From Arenicellales bacterium (lineage in GTDB: Bacteria; Pseudomonadota; Gammaproteobacteria; Arenicellales; JAJDZL01), in the NCBI GenBank assembly GCA_958295885.1, contig OY282380.1:3472001-3536000 (forward strand): a stretch of 64,000 nucleotides of DNA, read 5' to 3'. The position numbers and the translations under genes were made by a program. How positions within the stretch are numbered: the stretch's first letter is position 1; the number at the start of each line of letters is the position of its first letter. Positions 37,598 through 45,784 of this stretch are shown here, piece after piece. The notes below the pieces were generated by a model. That model searched no databases. It worked only from the letters and a program-made list of their open reading frames with translations, and was not told the origin of the DNA.

Positions 37598-37849
37598 GTT
37601 ACCCAACCATCGAACGGGGTGTTCTGGTGGGACGGGAACCCGTTATCGGTGGCGCGCCAGTTTGTAATTTAGAAAATTGCAATAGGACACCGTGATTTGG
37701 GTTTTTCTTCTTTCAGCGCTACGCAAAATGTTTCAGCAGGTCGGTTGAATTTTCTGGCCTCTTCAATTTTTATTGCGCCGTTCAGGCGGTGTTGCCCAGC
37801 CGCTCAAATTCTGCACGTCTGGCAATTTCCCAAATAATCTGCGAAGCCT
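37598..37849 (+). promoter_or_regulatory. Leader between riboswitch 1 and tonB-like gene
   Basis: About 250 bp, expected to hold the expression platform. GGGACGGGAACCCG-type short repeats near 37630 can form hairpins. No strong ribosome-binding site is visible right before the GTG at 37850. An earlier start is not excluded. Confidence 0.4.
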
Positions 37850-39931
37850 GTGAAACACCACCGAGCAAAAAATCTTTTTCTCTGCGTACTGCTGTCGCTC
37901 CTCGTGCATGCAGGAATCGCGGCGACTTTCGTCCACGCGGTCAGATTCAAGCCCGAGCCACTTCAGCTTGTCAGACCAATTCAGGTGACTTTGATCGAAG
38001 ATTATGCTGATGCAGTCGGAGACGGCGCGTCAGAATCCGACAGCGCCGGGCCTGGTCAGCAATATATTCAAATCCCGGCCAGAGAGGAGATTGAACAGAC
38101 TGAAAGCCCGCTCTTACAGGCCGGCAGCGGGGACCGCGGTTTCAATCGCATTGAATTTCCATTAATGGAAGAGGCAGCCAATGAACCCAAAACTGAATCA
38201 ATAGAGGCTGCCGAATTCCAGTCGGCGCGGACTGCTGAAGAAAAAGCAGAAGTCATGCGACCAACCCCGCTCGACGCAGTGAACGAAGCAGTCAGCAGCC
38301 TCTCGAAAAGCATCGGCTCGAAACCGGAGACGGCGCCGTCTCACGACGATAGTGCCTTGCACGATGAGATCAGCAGAGAAAATTCGACGACCGAGTCCGG
38401 TCAAAGCATCGACATTGACCCGTTACCGGCAGAGGCAGGCGCCTCAATTCCGGACGAATCAGAGTCCAGTATGCTGTCAGCGGAAGCGCCGAACGATTCG
38501 ACAGAACAATTTTCTGAACTGACACAGCATGCTGGCGCACAATCAGTTGAACTGGTCGCTGAGCCGACTGCAGCGCCAATGCAGGTCGCACCTGCTGCGC
38601 ACGCTGAACTGCCTGCCTCAGCAGAGCCCGAACTGGCGATCAATTCAATCGATCATCAATCTGACATGACTGCTCCTGCCGACAGATCGGTGAAGATTGA
38701 ATCTTCGCCGCCAAGTTCTGACTTGCATGATGCGCCTTCAGTCGGCAGTCTGCCTGTAGAGCCTGCATTCAAGTCCAGCAGCGATTGGGACCGACTGGCG
38801 ACCGCTTTGATTCCTGCAGCCGACGAAATTGAAGAGCCAGTTGAATCTGAATGGGAACTCACGCCAGAGCCAGTCACCCCGGCGGACCCCGCTGCTTTCA
38901 GGCAGTTGGAATCCTTCGTTTTCGATAGTGAGTTCGAACGTTTGACGCGAACCGAGCAGGAGCATGCTGCGAGTTTGGAAATGAAAACGTTGTCTGAACC
39001 CATGATCGCATCCGCCGCATACATTCCGGCGACAGCGGATGCCGACTGGATTGCAGGAATTCTGCCGAGTTCAGAGAACGTTCAGGATGCCTGGAAATTG
39101 AGAGAAAAACCGGCAGAAGAAGTCAACGCGGCAGAACCGGTACAAATCCGCCCCGATGCTCAGCTCGCAAGCATCTCTGACTTTGACGCCCAGGTTCAGC
39201 AGTTTGCACAGTCGGAATCGGACGCAGTCAATTCTATTGAGCCAGGAGGCGTCGAGAGTGAGTTGGCTCCAAGTCAGGTGACAATTTCAGGTTCTGATGA
39301 CTCGCGGACGCCGGCTGAAAAATCACAGGTCCGGACTGCTCCCCAGGACGCGAAACCCGACGAAGTCCTGCTGGCCAAGGCCGAAGCGCCGGATTCCGAA
39401 GCTGACGAATGGCAGAAGGCTTTGAAAAAACCGCTGCCGCCGGATCCGCCTGCTGCAGAGCGACGCTTGCCACGGCCTGCCGCCGCGGGTGATGCACCGC
39501 CGGATAGTGAACAGAAATCGAAGCGACAGGCCCAAGAGAATCAGGCTGCGCCAACCCAGCCCGAAATTGAAAAAATCTCGCCGGTTAAGCAGAAGACGAC
39601 CGGGAAATCCCGGCAGCAGGCATCGCTCGGCAGCGCTTCAGGTGAATCGAATCCCAGGTATGGAATCAGAGGACTGCCAAATCCTGCGCCGCGGTATCCA
39701 TTCAGGTCCCGCGCGAATGGAGAGCAGGGGAGAGTCATTCTGCAGGTCGTGGTTGACCGCAGGGGGCGAGCCGATGAAGTCACAGTCATCAAGTCCAGCG
39801 GCTATTCAAGACTGGATAAGGCAGCTAGGAAAGCAGTCAGCAAGTGGAGATTTCAGCCTGCGCAGAAAGACGGACGTTCGGCTCGAGGGACCGTGCAGGT
39901 GCCTATTTCTTTCGTGCTTGAAAATTCCTGA
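37850..39931 (+). CDS. Very long TonB-family energy transducer
   Basis: A 693-residue protein. The N-terminus is a signal anchor (LFLCVLLSLLVHAGIAATFV). About 560 residues of acidic, Ser/Ala/Glu-rich low-complexity sequence follow, with none of the Pro-Lys repeats of classic TonB. The C-terminal TonB domain is clear: NPAPRYPFRSRANGEQGRVI, VTVIKSSGYSRLDKAARKAV and KWRFQPA. It would couple the proton gradient to BtuB encoded 5.8 kb downstream. Classic TonB is about 240 residues. It follows riboswitch 1, so it is probably dedicated to cobalamin-type uptake. The start is GTG. Confidence 0.88.
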   Translation: MKHHRAKNLFLCVLLSLLVHAGIAATFVHAVRFKPEPLQLVRPIQVTLIEDYADAVGDGASESDSAGPGQQYIQIPAREEIEQTESPLLQAGSGDRGFNRIEFPLMEEAANEPKTESIEAAEFQSARTAEEKAEVMRPTPLDAVNEAVSSLSKSIGSKPETAPSHDDSALHDEISRENSTTESGQSIDIDPLPAEAGASIPDESESSMLSAEAPNDSTEQFSELTQHAGAQSVELVAEPTAAPMQVAPAAHAELPASAEPELAINSIDHQSDMTAPADRSVKIESSPPSSDLHDAPSVGSLPVEPAFKSSSDWDRLATALIPAADEIEEPVESEWELTPEPVTPADPAAFRQLESFVFDSEFERLTRTEQEHAASLEMKTLSEPMIASAAYIPATADADWIAGILPSSENVQDAWKLREKPAEEVNAAEPVQIRPDAQLASISDFDAQVQQFAQSESDAVNSIEPGGVESELAPSQVTISGSDDSRTPAEKSQVRTAPQDAKPDEVLLAKAEAPDSEADEWQKALKKPLPPDPPAAERRLPRPAAAGDAPPDSEQKSKRQAQENQAAPTQPEIEKISPVKQKTTGKSRQQASLGSASGESNPRYGIRGLPNPAPRYPFRSRANGEQGRVILQVVVDRRGRADEVTVIKSSGYSRLDKAARKAVSKWRFQPAQKDGRSARGTVQVPISFVLENS

Positions 39932-40029
39932 CCCACTGCAGCCTGCGGATTCGTTCAACCAAATTGTCAAACGATAATGAAAAATGCCAGGTAGCTGATA
40001 AAAAAATGTTTTAGAATAATCAACTGCTG

Positions 40030-40199
40030 TTTGAGGTGTTTGTTGCCGAATCGGTCCGAATTCAACGCAACACTTTAAATGGGAAGATTGGTGAACGAAG
40101 CCGGTGCATCGGATCTGTGCTTCGCAATTCCAACGCTGCCCCCGCAACGGTGATCAGCACCTGTGCTGTAAGTCCGGAACCAGCCTCCAGCAGGCCAGA
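40030..40199 (+). ncRNA. Cobalamin riboswitch 2 (upstream of cobN-like gene)
   Basis: Core elements: GCTGCCCCCGCAACGG, then CTGTGCTGTAAGTCCGGAACC and CCTCCAGCAGGCC, with GGGAAGATTGGTGAACGAAG earlier. It starts about 100 bp after the tonB-like stop, behind an AT-rich promoter-like region (TAGAATAAT at 40011-40019). It closely resembles riboswitch 3, including sequence beyond the aptamer. Confidence 0.93.
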
Positions 40200-40227
40200 A
40201 CGTATCGTTTTAGCGGAGGGCTTCAAC

Positions 40228-40353
40228 GTGGCAATTCAATCCACTCCCGAAATCCTCCTTCAACGCTGCTTCCAATTGGTTTTGAATGGATGGATCCTAT
40301 GCGTCACAATTTTGAAAATTTCGCCGCCCCCGCGCTGCCGCGGAATTTTCTGA
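40228..40353 (+). CDS. Candidate leader ORF after riboswitch 2
   Basis: A GTG-initiated frame of 41 codons (VAIQSTPEILLQRCF...) with a strong GGAGGG site 7 nt before the GTG. It overlaps the start of the CobN-like gene in another frame. The riboswitch 3 leader has the same GGAGGG-CTTCAAC-GTGGCAAT arrangement, which suggests that the start is used. Translation of this short ORF may relay riboswitch control to cobN. Its product need not be functional. Confidence 0.45.
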   Translation: MAIQSTPEILLQRCFQLVLNGWILCVTILKISPPPRCRGIF

Positions 40354-41996
40354 TCTTTGGTCCGGCACTCGTTTTCGTGCTGGCAGCTCTGGTTCCAAAC
40401 ACTGCCTTATCGGCTGCCATTGCTGCTGTCGTGTCCTCTCGTAATGCCGCAGACGTTGTAACAGGCGCCCATCAGTTTCTGCAGTCCTATCCTGCCAATC
40501 TGCTGAAACTTAAAACCAACGAACAGTTTTTGGAAATGTCGCAGCAGGCGCAGAAACAGTGGCTTGAATCTGCAGACATTGTTTTTGTCGGAGGTGTCTT
40601 TGCCGCAGCTGGAGAAAATATTCTGGCCGCTTCAAAAGCCGGATGGCTGCAGAACTTTATCGCAGTTCACTCGGACCGTCGATTGGTCGGCCTTTCTCGG
40701 CTGGCAGGAAAAGTGCTGCTGACTGACACCAGCCTTGATCAGCTCATGGTCGATCCGCCTGTCGATGGTGACTCCGAATTTTGGACTGCCAGGCTGCTCG
40801 AAGAGCATTCTGCGTACCGTCCGTGGCTCATGACAAGATTGTTCTGGAGCGGACGCAGTACCGAAAATATTACCAGTATGTTTGCGCACCTGGCCAATCT
40901 AGCGGGGGAAACCATCGCTGTTCCAGCACCCGTACCGTCGGCGCCAGTTCGGACGTACTATCGAGGTTCAGTCTACAGCGTTTCAAAACTGTCTGAACTG
41001 CTGAACAGAAAAGACAGACGCTGGGTGGTGATTCTCGACTATGAAACTGGCAGTCGGCTGGGTGCGGCGGATCTGCATCGGTCACTCTGCGGGCAGACGC
41101 AGAACGCCGATATCGACTGCGTTTCGCTGCTTGCAACCTGGGGTGATGCCAGTGTCGCAGCTGTCGATATGCTGCAGCAGAATCGCTCAAATGTTGCACT
41201 GATCGTTTCTCTCCAGAACTTCGTGACTGGCGGTGGAGAAGGACGGGCGGAAGTCAACTCAGCCCTCGCCAGACTTGGCGTACCGGTTCTCAAGGGAATC
41301 AGGTTGAGCGACAGAACTGAACAGATGCGGCGTCTGTCAGAAGACGGTGTGGCTTGGGACAGCGTTCACTATCGGGTTGCGATGTCGGAAATCCAGGGGA
41401 TTGCGGAACCAACCGTGCTATCTGTCAACACCGTACCCCGGATTGACGAACTGACTGGGATTCGAGTGACTCAGCAAAGACCCCTGGAAGACCAGACCAA
41501 GAGGTTTGTGCGCCGCATCAAGAAATGGATCGCTCTGCAGCGGAAGTCGAATGCCGAAAAGAAGATTGCGGTGATCTATTACAACCATCCGCCCGGGCGA
41601 CACAAAATCGGGGCCGATAATCTGAATGTTCCGTCAACAGTGTTCGAACTGCTGCATAAACTGAAATTTGAGGGCTACGAACTCGATTCACTGCCGGAAT
41701 CGGAAGCGGAGCTGCTGGATCTTCTGCAAGAACGCGCAGTCAATCTTCCTGATGACAGCGGCGGCAAAATCGCAAAACAATTGAGCAGGCGGGTCATCCA
41801 GGATCTGCGGCATGTCGTGGACGGCGCGGACCACCCGGCCCGCCAGCGTGTGCTGAACCTGATCGATCATCTTGATCAGGAGTTCGCAAAAAGTCTGAAA
41901 AATGTCCGCTGGGTGGACGCACAGAAATTAGTCGAAGCCATCGCCGCCAGCGGCATTGAAGGTTTGCGGGGATGGGGCCGCCGCCCGGACAGGTGA
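40290..41996 (+). CDS. CobN-like metal chelatase, N-terminal part with signal anchor
   Basis: The first of three overlapping frames that together make one CobN-like protein of roughly 1,400 residues. From the ATG at 40290 the N-terminus has a hydrophobic signal/anchor (FLIFGPALVFVLAALVPNTA), absent from cytoplasmic cobaltochelatase CobN, so the protein faces the periplasm. The body has IAVIYYNHPPGRHKIGADNL, the CobN hallmark near the middle of the family. It ends GLRGWGRRPDR, where the family reads GLRGWGPPPG; the frame is lost in a G-run. It lies behind riboswitch 2. Confidence 0.85.
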   Translation: MDPMRHNFENFAAPALPRNFLIFGPALVFVLAALVPNTALSAAIAAVVSSRNAADVVTGAHQFLQSYPANLLKLKTNEQFLEMSQQAQKQWLESADIVFVGGVFAAAGENILAASKAGWLQNFIAVHSDRRLVGLSRLAGKVLLTDTSLDQLMVDPPVDGDSEFWTARLLEEHSAYRPWLMTRLFWSGRSTENITSMFAHLANLAGETIAVPAPVPSAPVRTYYRGSVYSVSKLSELLNRKDRRWVVILDYETGSRLGAADLHRSLCGQTQNADIDCVSLLATWGDASVAAVDMLQQNRSNVALIVSLQNFVTGGGEGRAEVNSALARLGVPVLKGIRLSDRTEQMRRLSEDGVAWDSVHYRVAMSEIQGIAEPTVLSVNTVPRIDELTGIRVTQQRPLEDQTKRFVRRIKKWIALQRKSNAEKKIAVIYYNHPPGRHKIGADNLNVPSTVFELLHKLKFEGYELDSLPESEAELLDLLQERAVNLPDDSGGKIAKQLSRRVIQDLRHVVDGADHPARQRVLNLIDHLDQEFAKSLKNVRWVDAQKLVEAIAASGIEGLRGWGRRPDR

Positions 41997-43225
41997 TGGT
42001 TCACAACGGATCGATGGTTATTCCAGGAATTCAGTTTGGCAACGTTTTTGTCGGCCCGCATCCGCCGCGCGGGTGGGAGTTGGACGAGGAGCTGCTGCAT
42101 GCCAATCTGTTGCTTCCGCCACCTCATCAATACCTGGCATTTGATTTTTGGCTGCAAAATGAATTCAAGGCCGATGCAATCGTACACCTGTGCCGACATT
42201 CAACCTATGAATTCTTGCCGCGGCATCGGGTCGGACTCAGTGTGGAGGACTATCCGAACGCGGTTGTGGGAGAACTGCCCAGCATCTATCCCTACATCGT
42301 AGACGGCGTGGGCGAAGGAATCCAGGCGAAACGGCGCGGACTGGCGGTCATCATTGATCACCTGACGCCACCGCTGGACAGTACCGCCTTATACGACCGG
42401 CTGCTGGAATTGAGGCAGCTCGTCGAAAGCTACGAGACGGGTTCGCACGCCAACGAGGTCCTGCGAATGCGCACCGTGGATGAAATGAAAAGCCTGGTTG
42501 CCGAACTGAACCTGAAAAAAGAGCTGTTTGAAAGCATGTCGGGCGAACTGGAGGTTCGAGGGATCACCGAATTTTATCAGATCGACGATGAATTGCTGGT
42601 TCATGAAATCGGACACTATCTGACCGAACTTCAGGAACAGTTTATGTCGCTGGGGCTTCATACCTTTGGACGTGAATGGTCGAACGAGGCGTTGGACACG
42701 ATGGTGCGGTCAATGACGAAGGGAACCGAGCGGGAAGCTCCGCTGCCGACTGCCGAACGAATGGGTACGCAAATCGCTGAAAACTGGCGGGAGCTGCTCC
42801 GGCGTTCCCCGTCTGCGGAAGCCAGCGCTCTGCTGGCCGGCCTGGACGGAAAATACATCTCTCCCGGGAAAGGCAATGATCCCATACGAACACCGGAAGT
42901 ACTGCCGACGGGCCGAAATTTCTTTGCATTGGATGGCAGCCTGATCCCTTCGCCAGTTGGCTATCAGCTCGGCGTGGAAATGGCAGCAGCAGCGAGACTT
43001 AAACGTGCGGCCACACCACCCAGTAGTGAGAAAGTTCCCGATGCGAACGCGCTGGTGCTCTGGGCTTCCGATACGGTCCGCGATGAAGGAGCGATGATCG
43101 CCTTCGGTTTCGACATGCTGGGCCTGAAACCAGTCTGGAACAGCCGTGGGATTTTTAAGGGTCTGGAACGCCTGGACATCGCCGGAGTCGCTGAAGGCGG
43201 CAGCCCCGCAGAAGGCGCGACATGA
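41972..43225 (+). CDS. CobN-like chelatase, middle part (-1 frame)
   Basis: Continues the CobN sequence directly: MGPPPGQVMVHNGSMVIPGI, FGNVFVGPHPPRGWELDEE, HLCRHSTYEFLPR, then YPYIVDGVGEGIQAKRRG. The ATG at 41972 lies exactly at the junction and overlaps the preceding frame by 25 nt, so reinitiation could make a separate polypeptide. One extra G in the run at 41973-41976 would fuse both frames. The second half is helical and contains HEIGHYL. Conservation is strong throughout, arguing that the break is recent, programmed or a sequence error. Confidence 0.85.
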   Translation: MGPPPGQVMVHNGSMVIPGIQFGNVFVGPHPPRGWELDEELLHANLLLPPPHQYLAFDFWLQNEFKADAIVHLCRHSTYEFLPRHRVGLSVEDYPNAVVGELPSIYPYIVDGVGEGIQAKRRGLAVIIDHLTPPLDSTALYDRLLELRQLVESYETGSHANEVLRMRTVDEMKSLVAELNLKKELFESMSGELEVRGITEFYQIDDELLVHEIGHYLTELQEQFMSLGLHTFGREWSNEALDTMVRSMTKGTEREAPLPTAERMGTQIAENWRELLRRSPSAEASALLAGLDGKYISPGKGNDPIRTPEVLPTGRNFFALDGSLIPSPVGYQLGVEMAAAARLKRAATPPSSEKVPDANALVLWASDTVRDEGAMIAFGFDMLGLKPVWNSRGIFKGLERLDIAGVAEGGSPAEGAT

Positions 43226-44580
43226 TTTTTACGACATCCGGATTGTTTCGCGACCTATATGGCGCTCAGCTGGTTTGGCTGGAGCGTGCGGCATTGATGG
43301 CGCTGGATGCATCGGTCATTTATGTTCAGCAGAATTACCCGGCTCTGACGATTGCGCTGAATCATGCGCTGGAGCCGCTCGGAAATCTGCAGAATCCCGG
43401 TCGGGAGCCACTGTCAGTCAATCACGTGGCAGCCCGTTGGGTTGATGACGCACGCAAGTCGCTGGCCGAAGGCTCCTCTCCCATGCAAGCGGGCAAACGA
43501 ACCGCCTACCGGGTGTTTGGCGCGCCGCCGGGCGCCTATGGTGCGGGAGTCAATCGCATGGTCGAGCGCTCCGGCAGCTGGGAGCAGAGACAGGAAGTTG
43601 CACGGGTTTCCTTGAATCGGATGGGTCATGCCTACGGACCTGAACTTGCCGGAGAGCCTCGCCAGGCTGATTTCAGCGAGCGGTTGGCAACCGTTTCAAA
43701 CACTTATTTGGGAAGAGCCGGCAATTTATACGGGATACTGGATAACAATGACTCTTTCGATTACCTTGGCGGATTGAGCCTGGCAGTTGAAACCCAGCGA
43801 GGCGAAGCGCCGGACAACTACATTCTGCTACATGCGGACAGACACAACTATTCGGTTGAACCGCTGCAGAAAGCGCTGCTGCGCGAACTTCGAGGGCAGC
43901 ATCTCAATCCTCAGTGGCTGCAGCCGCTTATGGAAGAGGGATACGCCGGCGCGCGTACCATGGGCAGCGAATTTCTGGAGTACCTTTGGGGATGGCAGGT
44001 CACCAACCCGGGAATTGTCAAATCCTGGGTCTGGAATGAAGTCAAGAGCGTGTATTTGGACGACCGTCTGGGGCTGGGGCTCGATGAATTCCTTGAACAG
44101 GGACACAATGTCCACGTGTTGACCAACATGCTGGCGATCATGCTGGTTTCTGCCCAGAAAGAATTCTGGGAGGCCAGTCAGGAGACGATTGCCGAAGTTG
44201 CCGAACGGTTTGCCGAACTGGTCTTGGCCAACGGACTGCCTGGAAGCGGCGATACCAGTCCCTCTCACCTGCTATATGACTGGCTGGAAACTTATTTTCC
44301 GCCCGAAAAATATGCGCAGCTCAGGGCAGTCGTCACCGCAGCACAAGTCGATTATCAAATCGCCCAGGGCCCCGCGGAAATCTCTGAAATTGTAATGCAG
44401 CCTGAAGAACCTGCCAGCGTGGCCGATTCCACAGCGCGCCAGTCAATCGACGAGACAGCTGACGCCGTTCGCCAACAGCCATTGCCCGTACCGCCGGTTT
44501 ACATTCTGCTCGCCGCGTGCCTGGCGTTGATTGCATTGGGATGGATTCTTGGCACCAGGCGCCACGTAGTCACCGCTTAG
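43222..44580 (+). CDS. CobN-like chelatase, C-terminal part with membrane anchor
   Basis: The third piece, again in the -1 frame. It starts in an ATGA overlap with the previous stop: MIFTTSGLFRDLYGAQLVWL, the conserved CobN segment that normally follows RPRRD. It has YRVFGAPPGAYGAGVN, LDNNDSFDYLGGLSLAVE and GARTMGSEFLEYLWGWQVT. After the catalytic region, a Gln/Glu-rich linker leads to a C-terminal helix (VYILLAACLALIALGWILG) and a short basic tail. Such an anchor is seen in HmuS-type chelatases, not in CobN of B12 synthesis. The next gene follows 12 nt later. Confidence 0.87.
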   Translation: MIFTTSGLFRDLYGAQLVWLERAALMALDASVIYVQQNYPALTIALNHALEPLGNLQNPGREPLSVNHVAARWVDDARKSLAEGSSPMQAGKRTAYRVFGAPPGAYGAGVNRMVERSGSWEQRQEVARVSLNRMGHAYGPELAGEPRQADFSERLATVSNTYLGRAGNLYGILDNNDSFDYLGGLSLAVETQRGEAPDNYILLHADRHNYSVEPLQKALLRELRGQHLNPQWLQPLMEEGYAGARTMGSEFLEYLWGWQVTNPGIVKSWVWNEVKSVYLDDRLGLGLDEFLEQGHNVHVLTNMLAIMLVSAQKEFWEASQETIAEVAERFAELVLANGLPGSGDTSPSHLLYDWLETYFPPEKYAQLRAVVTAAQVDYQIAQGPAEISEIVMQPEEPASVADSTARQSIDETADAVRQQPLPVPPVYILLAACLALIALGWILGTRRHVVTA

Positions 44581-44592
44581 GGATGCAGGACA

Positions 44593-45051
44593 ATGTTTAG
44601 TGGATATACGATCGGGTTTCTTCATTCTGTCGTCAATTGGCTGCTGCATCCTGTCATCTGGACGCTGATGGCGGTGACTGTCTGGGCCTTGATCGAAGTC
44701 GGTGTTCTGCTGGCTGAATACTTTCGAACGCTGCCAGGGATGCGGTCAGATGGTGACATTTACGCAGTAGAGCACTTGGCAAAACGCAGAATCGACCACT
44801 GTGACTTTTTGGCCCGAATCGCACCAATGCTGGGATTGATGGGCACCCTGATTCCGTTGGGTCCGGGTCTGGCCGCATTGGGCGAGGGAGAATTGACCAT
44901 CCTGTCGACCGCAGTCAGCGTCGCTTTTGATACGACGGTGCTGGGCTTAATGGTTGGCATTGCAGGATTCGTCATGGGCAGACTTGGGCGCCGTTGGTAT
45001 GACGAGCTGTTGACTAGTCTGGAAGCCGAACAGATGGAACGCGGATCGTGA
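44593..45051 (+). CDS. MotA/TolQ/ExbB-like proton channel protein
   Basis: A 152-residue membrane protein. After an N-terminal helix (LHPVIWTLMAVTVWALIEVG) it shows the family core ARIAPMLGLMGTLIPLGPGL followed by STAVSVAFDTTVLGLMVG, two helices lining the proton channel of ExbB/TolQ/MotA proteins. It overlaps the DUF2149 gene by 4 nt (GTGA) and lies 12 nt after the CobN-like gene. The tight linkage suggests a proton-driven motor for the envelope chelatase rather than a general ExbB. Confidence 0.88.
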   Translation: MFSGYTIGFLHSVVNWLLHPVIWTLMAVTVWALIEVGVLLAEYFRTLPGMRSDGDIYAVEHLAKRRIDHCDFLARIAPMLGLMGTLIPLGPGLAALGEGELTILSTAVSVAFDTTVLGLMVGIAGFVMGRLGRRWYDELLTSLEAEQMERGS

Positions 45052-45341
45052 GCCGGCGCTGGGAACAGGGAAGATTTTCATCTTCCGATCAGGAAACCGT
45101 CGGCCCTTTGGCCAACCTGCTTGATCTGATGCTGGTTTTTGCGTGTGGACTGACTGTCGCACTCGTAGCAATGAGCTCTCAGTTGCAGGAATATTTTGCG
45201 GTTGCTCCACAACCGGTTGAACGGGGGCAGGAACTGGCTGAAATGCCGCAGGCCGGCGAAGAGGGAGGAGCGGGCATGGTTCCTGTCGGTCAGCTCTTTC
45301 AAGACCCTGAAACCGGACAGTTGATTTTGCTGAGACAATGA
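45048..45341 (+). CDS. DUF2149 protein, ExbD-like partner
   Basis: A 97-residue protein with one N-terminal helix after a short polar stretch: PLANLLDLMLVFACGLTVAL, where the Asp in LLDLMLVF recalls the channel Asp of ExbD/TolR. It ends QDPETGQLILLRQ, a signature of DUF2149. DUF2149 genes are found with MotA/TolQ/ExbB and CobN-like genes in bacteria and archaea. It would form the channel stator with the preceding protein. The start is GTG, coupled to the upstream stop. Confidence 0.87.
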   Translation: MSRRWEQGRFSSSDQETVGPLANLLDLMLVFACGLTVALVAMSSQLQEYFAVAPQPVERGQELAEMPQAGEEGGAGMVPVGQLFQDPETGQLILLRQ

Positions 45342-45513
45342 AAATGCGCCAGGTGGAGAACAGGAATTCGAACCGATCAGCCCGGTCCTGCAGCCGATTG
45401 CAGCGGCTGGTCAAGCTGGTTGTTTCGCATCTGAATTCCCGTGATCTTATTGAATTTCATTTCATCTGTTCGCGTCATTCAAAAAGACGTATTTTTTTGA
45501 TTATTCACTCTTT

Positions 45514-45682
45514 GTACGAGGTGCTTGTTGCCGGATCAGATCGAACTTCAGGCAACAGCATAATTGGGAAGCTTGGTGAGCAAAGCCTGATGCTTGGGTT
45601 TGTGCTTCGCAATCCCAGCGCTGCCCCCGCAACGGCGATCAGCGCCTGTGCTGTAAGTCCGGAACCGGCCTCCTGCAGACCA
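45514..45682 (+). ncRNA. Cobalamin riboswitch 3 (upstream of btuB)
   Basis: Core: GAGGTGCTTGTTGCCGG, GGGAAGCTTGGTGAGCAAAG, GCTGCCCCCGCAACGGC, CCTGTGCTGTAAGTCCGGA and ACCGGCCTCCTGCAGACC. Very similar to riboswitch 2, so the two probably arose by duplication. It would repress BtuB when cobalamin is plentiful. Confidence 0.94.
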
Positions 45683-45713
45683 GAACAATCTGTTTTAGCG
45701 GAGGGCTTCAACG

Positions 45714-45740
45714 GTGGCAATCTTAATTCCTGCCCCCTGA
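45714..45740 (+). CDS. Candidate 8-codon leader peptide after riboswitch 3
   Basis: GTG GCA ATC TTA ATT CCT GCC CCC TGA, preceded by GGAGGG as in the riboswitch 2 leader. The shared GGAGGG-CTTCAAC-(G)GTGGCAAT block lies beyond the aptamer, so it is likely part of the expression platform. It may couple sequestration of this site to downstream translation of btuB, whose own ATG lies 45 nt later. Confidence 0.4.
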   Translation: MAILIPAP

Positions 45741-45784
45741 TTTTCTCTTTTCACACCATTTTTTGCTTTTGATGAGGATATAAG

